This document shows positions 47,701 to 56,700 of a DNA stretch of 64,000 bases, in pieces. Numbering within the stretch: position 1 is the first letter of the stretch; every line of letters starts with the position of its first letter. Below the pieces are notes generated by a model. It did not search any database. It had not been told where the DNA came from and worked only from the letters and a program-made list of their open reading frames with translations. Source of the stretch: Candidatus Haliotispira prima (GTDB taxonomy: Bacteria > Spirochaetota > Spirochaetia > SP-2023); the NCBI GenBank assembly GCA_029867005.1, contig CP123443.1, positions 496,001 to 560,000 of the forward strand, in the 5' to 3' direction. The position numbers were made by a program, and so were the translations under genes.

Positions 47701-49995
47701 GCGGTTGACCCGAATGACTTCAATGTTGACACAGACAACGACACCATCAAAGATGGTGACGATGCTGATGTCAATGGTGACCGTATTTTGGACAACGGCA
47801 CTGATGTGGACGGAGACGGTTTCCGGGATAATTCGCCCGGAGCCGGCCGGCCGAAACTGTCCTGGAACAGCCGTGGAACGGCTGCCACACAGGATGCCGA
47901 CGGCAGCCTGATCGATTTTGACGGCAATGCGAATGTGTACGTCACCTTGCAGATTGAGGCCCGTTCGACAATTGGAGGCAGTTTTACCTACAAGTGGTAT
48001 GTGGGCACTACGTTGAGCAACGTGGCGTTTGACAGCACCCAGTCCGGCCCTACGGCGCGCTTCGCGCTCAACAGTGCCGGTGCGAATGTGGTTTTGGCCA
48101 AAGTCAGCAACTCTGCCGGGGAGTCTTCTCTGTCCCGGACATACATTTTGAACAGACCGCCTTCCAATCTGCGGGTCACTTCGCCCTCGCCGGGTGTGAG
48201 CATTGATATCAGCAGCGGCACAGGTGTCGCTCTGGAAGCTGCGGCAACGGATGCCGATGGGCATGGTCTGAGCTATAGCTGGATGATTGCCTTGGGCTCG
48301 GGTGTGACAAATGCCGCTGCGTTCAATCCCATATCTGTCGATGCATTCGGTACGTATATCTTTACGCAGGCTGCCGGGAATTATACCATCAGAGCACGGG
48401 CCTCTGACGGCAACGGCGGCAGTACCGAAGGCCAGACCAACATCACCCTCACGGGTGATGCTTCGGCTTTCGCTTCGAGGACGCGGCCCGGTATTGCGAT
48501 CCTCGGGAGTTCGACCAATGCGGCCCCGCTGAATAATCCGCTCAGAGGTGACGGCTCTGCGGCCAGTTCCGGCCTGGTGACCGTGAACGGTCTCATTACG
48601 GAGAACGGCGGAGCCGCTATCCGTTCGGTACGCTGGTTGGTGGACGGAGTGACTCAGACAGGCACAACGGCCTTCTCTTCCGGCCAATTTTCGTACGGCC
48701 AGACCTTTAACATCAGTAATCCGGCTAATGTCCACACCGTTACCATGGTGGCGGTCAACACGTTGGGAGAAGAGGGACGGCAGAGCCGAAGCTTCTATCT
48801 CAACCGGGCTCCGGTGTTTGACGAGTCTGCTACGGCAAGCGGGGTCAGTTCGTATATCGTTCCGTCTGCCAAGAACCCCACAGTGGCCACTCCGCAGCGT
48901 ATTAATGTGAAAGCTGCGGATGTCAACGGCGGGACACTGACGTACACGGCAGCGTTTGCCTCCGGTTTTAACGTTCCGGCGACAGGGGCCTATACGGCCC
49001 TGGCGGGGAGCAACACGGCTTCGGCCGGCACTGCGGTCTCGATGCTGCTGAGTTTCGGCCTCGGCGTGAGCTCGGGGGATTACACCCTGCGTATTATTGC
49101 GAGGGACACGCACGGGGGTGCGCAGGGCGTACTGTTGCGCAATGTCAAGCTGCAATCCAACGGCGGCCCGGTAATAAGCAGCGTGACGTCGGACAAATAC
49201 CGTGTTGTGGCGCTTAACGGGCTTCCCGGGGGAGAGACAGTAACGTTAACGGCGAACATGGCGGAGACGGGCATAGCTCCGGTGACGTACAAATGGGAAA
49301 TAGAGACAAAGCAACAAGCCCCCTTTGCGCTTTGGCAGGATGTAGCATCACTCGACTCCGGTAAGACTTTGTTTCAGGGGAATACGGCTACTTTTGATAA
49401 TGATTGGGCCAAATTCTCCTTCAGTTCCGTACCCGGTGGTTACCCTTGGGCTTTTCGGGTGACGGTGACTGACAGCACCGGAGCCAGTGTCAGCAAAGAA
49501 CTGGCGCAGGATCTTCTGGTTGATACTCTGCCCCGGTTGCCCACACCGGTCGTAGGGTTGCATCCGGATTCCAGGACAAACGCGGGAGATCCGGCGGCTC
49601 TGGCCTCGACCCGGGACAGTGTCACGGTGCTGATAGATGCCGGGCTCACGATTATGGCGCATACCAGTACTGATTCGTATCTTGTTGTTCTCTACTCCAC
49701 CGGCCCTATTGCCGATAACACGTACGTTCCCCCTATGTCTTCTTCTCCGGGTGTTCAGTGGACATGGTTTCCGAAGAGACAATGGGGGAATATGGGTGTG
49801 CCGCAGCAAAGAATCGGAGGGAGTCGTTTACATACCGGTCTCACAGTGCCGAATTTGCAGCCGGGCACGCTCTATTACTTCCGCGTAATAGCCTATCCCC
49901 ATGACCCGGCAGAGGGTATTCCGCCTCTGAATCAGAATGTAGAGCATTTCCGGAGTGAATTGGGGCCTGAGGTTTCTTTCAGGACGCAGCCCTAG
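44755..49995 (+). CDS. Giant TSP3-repeat surface lipoprotein, copy 2
   Basis: 1746 aa. ATG 44755 with AAGG 8 bases upstream; an in-frame ATG 30 bases earlier lacks this site. A long basic n-region (TPIRKSIRMKNGKTR) precedes the hydrophobic core and lipobox VLSC (Cys54). Same architecture as copy 1: N-domain to about 415; 8 TSP3 super-repeats at about 421-1025; PKD/Ig-like beta domains; FN3-like C-terminus ending RTQP. Overall it is closely similar to copy 1, but with short divergent blocks, for example EIETKQQAPFALWQDV (about residue 1515) and KRQWGNMGVPQQRIGG near the C-terminus, flanked by near-identical DNA. Own leader and terminator, so probably a separate transcription unit. Confidence 0.92.
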   Translation: MEYHEFKNIHSANITAGKTPAKRTPIRKSIRMKNGKTRIIMAVLALLSIFVLSCEESSGKGTKVERSYLLVEKSPTLEADGRYMFEISSFVSADAVLYDKNTKDISKEKLNTLWVMAGVRWGFRRKDSPDRIYWMQKNRGYTKADGNEYTVLVDDTEKAKFRPATLPAALLQEPESNIEVYAMISIEDTEVSGVYDLPANFKFDVMKGTEISGQVLQAAAGSSARAKIVPGAGVYYIHKGSGKIFHTFSDVSGEYRISVQDYGTFSKVVLSPGTAPYVAAYTLAKVPGRVVVTGEDFRVNTLTTGVAVASSQLYDITAGTLAGPTGGGVRLAGSTIEQVSTKVIPGAFLLFYDKVSSSIYFLKSGLDGRFQFRLPVGTLTFIPAAYGYISIHGYVAFDSENNSPAKVLESVNFKQNPAIQISDMDRDGLSATLDADDGNWDTDGDGIPDGADADVNGDGRPDNGIDSDNDGINDKSDATGSDPDKDLDRIKDAEDTIDNRRDADKDGLPDDIDPNDNNADTDGDGIPDGADVDVNGDGKKDNGADQDNDGINDLADVDKDGNGYPDPGKRDSDSDGLDDTTDPVDNSIDTDKDGLPDTIDPDSKNWDTDGDGIPDGADVDVDGDGTRDNGSDTDRDGINDRSDLNQNPGKTDSDGDNIIDDVDLINNRQDSDNDGLPDAIDPNNSNPDTDNDGIKDGADVDVNGDGTNDNGKDADGDGTNNANDPINNRSDRDRDGLDDAQDPNDNNWDTDGDGIPDGADVDVNGDGTNDNGTDTDGDGINDRLDADQNPGKTDADGNGMIDALEVVQSSEDADKDGFPDAQDPNDNNWDTDGDGIPDGVDVDVNGDGTNDNGTDTDGDGINDKGDINSHPGQSDSDNDGIVDAADKINQLADADNDSLPDRIDPQSKNWDTDGDNIPDGADVDVNGDGTPDNGRDTDGDGINDRSDRDIHPGKSDIDNDNIIDEMDKINNNLDSDSDGLPDAVDPNDFNVDTDNDTIKDGDDADVNGDRILDNGTDVDGDGFRDNSPGAGRPKLSWNSRGTAATQDADGSLIDFDGNANVYVTLQIEARSTIGGSFTYKWYVGTTLSNVAFDSTQSGPTARFALNSAGANVVLAKVSNSAGESSLSRTYILNRPPSNLRVTSPSPGVSIDISSGTGVALEAAATDADGHGLSYSWMIALGSGVTNAAAFNPISVDAFGTYIFTQAAGNYTIRARASDGNGGSTEGQTNITLTGDASAFASRTRPGIAILGSSTNAAPLNNPLRGDGSAASSGLVTVNGLITENGGAAIRSVRWLVDGVTQTGTTAFSSGQFSYGQTFNISNPANVHTVTMVAVNTLGEEGRQSRSFYLNRAPVFDESATASGVSSYIVPSAKNPTVATPQRINVKAADVNGGTLTYTAAFASGFNVPATGAYTALAGSNTASAGTAVSMLLSFGLGVSSGDYTLRIIARDTHGGAQGVLLRNVKLQSNGGPVISSVTSDKYRVVALNGLPGGETVTLTANMAETGIAPVTYKWEIETKQQAPFALWQDVASLDSGKTLFQGNTATFDNDWAKFSFSSVPGGYPWAFRVTVTDSTGASVSKELAQDLLVDTLPRLPTPVVGLHPDSRTNAGDPAALASTRDSVTVLIDAGLTIMAHTSTDSYLVVLYSTGPIADNTYVPPMSSSPGVQWTWFPKRQWGNMGVPQQRIGGSRLHTGLTVPNLQPGTLYYFRVIAYPHDPAEGIPPLNQNVEHFRSELGPEVSFRTQP

Positions 49996-50044
49996 TTCTC
50001 CGGCGGTTTCCGGAAATTTGCCGGGAATTTGCCGGCAAGGCAAA

Positions 50045-50084
50045 CAGAACAAAACAGCATCCTTGCGGGTGCTGTTTTGTTCTG
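50045..50084 (+). terminator. Terminator of TSP3 gene 2
   Basis: 15-bp perfect outer stem CAGAACAAAACAGCA / TGCTGTTTTGTTCTG with inner CC/GG pairing; the core AACAGCA/TGCTGTT is shared with the other TSP3 genes. Confidence 0.85.
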
Positions 50085-50772
50085 TTGTGCGGTTGTTGTG
50101 CGGTTGTTGTGCTAATGGAGAATTTTTCTGTCGATATTTTGGGGTATCCGGTACGGAGTAAGAGAGGCGTAGGGTTGCCCTTTATTACCCGGCCCCTTTA
50201 TTACCCGGTCCCTTTATTACCTGGCTCCCCTTTGTCGGCCCCTTTGTGTACCACAGGGACCCCATGGTTGGGGTTCCGCTATTTTTTTGCTTGTCTGCTT
50301 TGTGCGGTTTGTGAAATTCCGGTTTTTCTGTTGACATTTTGTGGTATTTGGTGTACTCTGGAAGAGGACTTGGAACCCCTTCTTTGGAGATTATCCATGT
50401 TCATTTTTTGTCCATTTTTTGATTTACCTTTTGTATTATTAATTAATTAATTTCAATAATTATTATTGTATCTCCGCCTGTCGTAATTTTTTGTACTTTG
50501 ATTCGCCTCTTGGCGGTTTGTCCGTTGATTCTTTGAATTTTTAGGATTCTTTGGGCTTTTGAGGCTCTTTTGGTTCCCCGGGCTCCGGCAATTTTTTACA
50601 GATGTAAAAATATGCATTTGGGAAAGCTTGATACTTTGGGGGCTACTTCATAGTATTAGGTTAGGGGCTGCCGGTATACTCGGTATTCTTTGTTTTAAAA
50701 GCTGTTTTGTATTATAGTACATTTCATTATTTCATTAGTTTTTTGCCAAACTCTTCTGCTAAGGTTGTCGTT
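50085..50772 (+). other. Spacer between TSP3 genes 2 and 3
   Basis: 688 bases paralogous to 43989-44754. Distinctive here are three tandem 16-base units (CCCTTTATTACCCGGC type) at 50178-50225, where the other spacer has one. The final 90 bases are the conserved TSP3-gene leader with the AAGGTTGTCGTTATGGA start region. No gene seen. Confidence 0.75.
50178..50225 (+). repeat. Three tandem 16-bp repeats
   Basis: Units at 50178, 50194 and 50210, consensus CCCTTTATTACCCGGy. A single unit is at about 44079 in the homologous spacer, so this is a recent local expansion. Confidence 0.88.
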
Positions 50773-53700
50773 ATGGAACGTCATGAGTCTAAAAATATTT
50801 ATTCTGAGGGTACCGCTGCCGGAAAAATTCCGGCTAAAGGTACTCCAATCCGGAAAAGTATCCGGATGAAAGCAGGGAAGACAAGAATAGTCATTGCCGT
50901 TTTGGCATTGATTTCTGTCTTTATGTGGAGTTGTGAAGAAACATCGGGGGGACGGAGTGCGAAAAAGGCTCCGGAATCCTACCTGACTCTGAAGCAGGAC
51001 CCGGTGGTTACCAGTGACGGGCGTTACGTCTTTGAAATCCAAAATTTTGTCAGTGCCGACATCAAGGTTTATCAGGGGGGTGACGTACCCAACGATAAAC
51101 TGCGGGCTCTCTGGGATTCCTCTGTCGTGCGCTGGGGTTTCCGCAGGAAGGACAACCCCAAAAAGATCTATTGGGTCCAGAAGAATAAGGCCTACACGGC
51201 AGAAGACGGCAATACATACACCATTGAAGTGGAAGAAAGCGAAAAGGCCAAGTTTATCCCAACAGAGCTGCCCGCAGCTCTGTTGCAGACGGACCTGAAC
51301 AATCTGGAAATTTATGCCATGGTCAGCTTTGAAACCTCAGAGGTTTCGGGTGTCTATAAAATCCCGGATGATTTTAAGACCAAAGTCATGGAAGTTACCG
51401 AGATATCCGGCCGGATATCCAACCTTTCTTCCAAGACCGGCTCGCAGCGTTCCAAGGTAATTCCCGGTGCCAGCGTCTACTACATCCACAAGGAAACCGG
51501 CAAGATTTTTCAATCGTACTCGGATATTGGCGGGAACTACCGTATTGCGTTGCAGCATTACGGCCGGTTTAGCCAAGTTGTAGTGACCAAAAATATGAGC
51601 CCGTACACGGCCAGTTATGATTTGCAGAAAGTAAGCGGCCGCACAGCGGTTGCCGGAGCGAACCTGGAAATCCGGGAACTGACCGGCGGCCAAAGTTTCA
51701 CGTCCAATCTGCTCTACGATATTACGTCGGGCGGTCTGGGCACTCCGAGCGTGGGCGGCACCCAGATAAAAGGCAGCACGCTGGATGTCAATGGTGCCAA
51801 GACCCTTGCGGGTGCCTACCTGCTGTTCTACAACAAGGGCAGCTCTTCGGTCTACTTTGCGCTTTCGGGTGCGGACGGAGGATTTGGATTCCGTTTGCCG
51901 GACCCCGCACCTATCACGACAGGTGACCCCGGATCCAGTCACAAGCCGATGATTTCCTTTGTTCCTTCGGTTTACGGCTACGTGGCGGCCAACGCCTATG
52001 TCGTTTTGGGTGATGCAAGTACCTATCCTTCCGTTTTCAACTTGGTGAGTTTCGACCCGGACCCGACAATTGAGCTTTCCGACCGAGACCGCGACAGCCT
52101 GCCGGCAGAAGAAGATCCGGATGACGGAAACTGGGATACGGACGGTGACGGTATTCCGGACGGTGCGGACGTAGATGTCAACGGTGACGGCACCCCGGAC
52201 AACGGCACAGACAGTGACGGAGACAAAATTAATGATGTCTCTGATGCCGGCTCCGGTGATGCGGACGCGGACAATGACGGCATTAAGGACGAACGGGATA
52301 AAATAGACAACAACAAGGATGATGACAGAGACAATCTGCCGGACGACATTGACCCGAATAACAAGAACCGGGACACGGACGGTGACAACATTCCGGATGG
52401 TGCGGATGTGGATGTCAATGATGACGGGAAAAATGATAATGGTATAGACACGGACGGTGACGGTATCAACGACCGCGCGGATGTGGATGCGGACGGCAAC
52501 GGTTCTGCGGACCCGGGTAAGACCGACGGTGACGGTGACGGTATCACGGATGCTGAGGATCCGATAAATGATAAGCAGGATACAGACAAAGACGGTCTGC
52601 CTGATGCGGTTGACCCGGACAGCAGAAACCGGGATACGGACGGAGACGGTATTCCGGACGGTGCGGACGTGGATGTCAACGGTGACGGTGTCCCGGACAA
52701 CGGTAGTGATACGGATGGTGATGGTATCAATGACCGGTCGGATATAGACTCCAACCCGGGCAAGACGGACACGGACGGTGACGGTATTCCGGATGATGTA
52801 GACCCGGTAAATGACAAGCTGGACACGGATAAAGACGGTTTGCCGGATGCGATTGACCCGAACCCAACGGAGGCGGACACGGACGGTGACGGTATTCCGG
52901 ATGGTTCGGATGTGGATGTGGACGGTGACGGTAAGCCGGACAACGGTAAAGATACGGACGGTGACGGCACCAACGATAAGAATGACCCTGTAAATAACAG
53001 CAATGATGCGGACAGAGACGGCCTGCCGGACGATAAGGACCCGAATGACCACAATCCGGACACGGACGGTGACGGCATTCCGGACGGTTCGGATGTGGAT
53101 GTGGACGGGGACGGTACTCCGGACAACGGTAAAGATACGGACGGTGACGGCATTAACGATAAGGCGGATGTGGATTCCAACCCGGGCAAACCGGACAAGG
53201 ACAATGACGGCATCACGGATATCTACGATGCGGTAGACGACACGAAGGATGCCGATAAGGACGGCTTGCCGGACGCATTAGACTCGAATGACAAGAACCG
53301 GGATACGGACGGTGACGGCATTCCGGATGGTGCGGATGTGGATGTGGACGGTGACGGTACCCCGGACAACGGTAAAGATACGGACGGTGACGGGATCAAC
53401 GACAGATCAGACAAAGATTCCAACCCGGGCAAGCAGGACACGGACGGTGACGGTACGCCGGATGATGTGGACCCGGTAAATGACAAGCTGGACACGGATA
53501 AAGATGGTTTGCCGGATGCGATTGACCCGGATAGCACCAAGGCGGATACGGACGGTGACGGTATTCCGGATGGTCAGGATGTGGATGTGGACGGTGACGG
53601 TACCCCGGATAACGGTAAAGATTCGGACGGTGACGGCATCAACGATGCGAATGACCCGATAGACAACCGCAATGATAAGGACAAGGACGGCCTGCCGGAC

Positions 53701-56700
53701 CACCTGGACCCGAATGATGACAACCCGGACACGGACGGAGACGGTATTCCGGACGGTGCGGATGTGGATGTGGACGGGGACGGTACTCCGGACAACGGCA
53801 CGGACGCAGACAAAGACGGCATTAATGATAAGTCCGATGTGGATTCCAACCCGGGCAAACCGGACAAGGACAATGACGGGATCACGGATGTCTATGATGT
53901 GGCAGACGACACAGTAGATGCTGATAAGGACGGTTTGCCGGCTGCATTAGACCCGAATGACAACAACCCGGACACGGACGGAGACGGTATTCCGGACGGT
54001 GTGGATGTGGATGTGGACGGTGACGGTACCCCGGACAACGGTAAAGATTCGGACGGTGACGGCATCAACGACAGAGGGGATAAAGACGCGAACACAGGCA
54101 AACCGGATGCGGACAATGACGGCATTCCGGACAGTATTGACAAGGTGAACAACAATATCGATACGGATCTGGACAGCTTGCCGGACGCGATTGACCCGCA
54201 GCCCCTGAACTGGGACAGCGATGATGACGGTATTCCGGACGGTGCAGACGTGGATATCAACGGGGATGGCACCAAGGACAACGGTGCGGATGCGGATAAT
54301 GACGGCATTAATAACCGTGCGGATGTGAATTCCAACTCGGGCAAGCCGGATACGGATGGTGATGGCATCATTGATGAGGTCGATAAGGTTGACAATAACG
54401 CTGATGCGGACAAGGACGAACTGCCGGATGCGGTTGACCCGGATGACACCAAGACCGATACGGACAATGACAAGATTAAAGACGGCCACGATGTCGATGT
54501 GAATGGAGATAATACCATTGATAACGGTGTGGATGCGGATAACAATGGTGTTCGCGATGGTGCGCTCAGCGCATTGGAACCACAGTTGTCCTGGGATAAT
54601 GCGGCTTCTACGGCAACGCAGGATGCCAACCGGGGCAAGTTTGATTTTGACGGCAGCACTGCGGTGGTAGTGACCCTGAGTGTCAAGGCCGACGCAATAT
54701 TGGATAAGGTCTTTACTTACGAGTGGTACAAAGGTACTCCGGGTAACCTTGGAACGTTGGACCGCAACAATAGCACTGCTACGGCGTTATTTGCGCTGAC
54801 CGATTCCGGTGCGAATGTAATTACAGTGAAAGTCAGCAACGCTCGCGGTCAGGCAACTCTGTCCCGGACGTACGAGTTGAACAAACCGCCCTACGGCCTG
54901 ACTATTTTGTCGCCGACGAGTAACCAGCAGATTAAGATCAGCAGCGGAACACCGTTCCCGCTGACTGCTTCTGCGACGGATGATGATGCGAACCAGACTC
55001 TGAGCTACAGTTGGCAGATTGGTTTGGGTGACTCGCTGGCATTGAATTCTACTGCTTTTAAGCCGTTGACTTTGAATGCGAACGGTACCTATGTCTTTAC
55101 CCAGAGTACGGATCTGTACACCATGAAAGTGCGGGTGACGGACGGAGATGGCGGCAGTGCCGAAAAGACAGTCGTCGTGCTCTTGGACGGTGATGCTTCC
55201 GGTATCAGTTCGAGTACGCGGCCCACTATTGCGGCCGGGACAGGTACTACCCAAGCGGCCCCGATGAACAACCCGTTACGAGGGGACGGTAACTTCGGCA
55301 GCAGTACTCAGGTGACGGTGAGCAATGTCATTACAGAAAATGGCGGCATTGGAATTCGGTCGGTACGTTGGTTGATAGGTTCCAGTGCCCAAACGGGTAC
55401 GGCACCTTTTACCGCCGGCCGGCTCAGTTACAGTGAGACTTTTACTATAACCAACCCGCTGGTACCGGCTGTTATTACGATGATAGCGGTCAACGATCTG
55501 GGAGAAGAAGGCCGCCGAAGCGAAACGTTCAACCTGAACCAGGCTCCGGCATTTGATGAGAGTGTGACAGGTAACACACTGCCGGCTTATGACATACAGA
55601 CACCTCAGAGCCTCAATGTCAAAGGTGTTGACGTGAACGGAGGGGTATTGAGTTATGCCGTGGCGATTGCCTCCGGTTCTAATCAGTCCCCCGCTTCCCC
55701 GAGTTTCAGGGAGTTGACGGCAAGCCGGAAAACAGGTCAGGCGGGTGCTCTGACGGCCCTGTCGCTGGATTTCAACACCGGCTTGAGTGCGGGGAATTAC
55801 ACCCTGCGTGTGAGTCTCTCCGACTCGCACGGGAGTTCCGGAAAGGGATTGATGTTACGCAATATCACGCTGACGGGTGCCTCTACCAGTGTGGCGGCCA
55901 CGGCCCCGGAAATCAGTTGGGCTTCGGGTACTTCCGGTTTCAGTGCCGGCACGGATGTGGCCTTGGCGGAGAGCACGAAGGCAGACCCGGCCAAAGCCCT
56001 CGTTTTTGTGGCACCGACCGGTTCCGGCCAGATAACGGGCAACAGTGCCACAGTGGCTATCTCGATTCGGGACCGTCGCGCATCCACCAAAAATTCCGGC
56101 TATAGCTATCAGTGGGCCTTAAATGGTACCAATGTAAGCAGTACGGCCAATGGCCTGAGCGACAGCAAGACCTTTGCTTTGAGGTTGGGTCTGAACACGA
56201 TTACCATGAAAGTGACTAATGATGACGGGCAGGCCAGTGCCCAGGGGGTACGCAAGTACTATGTCAACAAGTTGCCGGAGAACCTGCGCATTACTGCGCC
56301 GATCGGCAGCACAACGGTTCAGAAATCCGGCTCTTCGTCCAAGACGGTGACTTTTTCGGCGAGTGCGGTGGATGTCAACAACCTGACGAACAATAATGAG
56401 GATCCTTTGAGCTATACTTGGAAGGTGTATGCCAAGCAGTCGAACGGCAGTTACAGCACAACACCTTACGACAGTGTGGTGCGTACGGGGGCCAGCTACA
56501 GCATAGATTTCAGCAGTGTCGCCGCTAACGATTATCAGGTTGTGGTGAGCGCGAAGGACAGTCACAACGGAGTTGCGAGCTTGGTCGGTGCGGGCAGTGA
56601 CCGCGTGGCGGTCACCGTCAATGCCAACCCGGTGGTGACATTTACCAAGCCGACATTGAGTGAGGTAGTGGCCGGTGTTGATGTGAGTTTCCAGGTCAGC

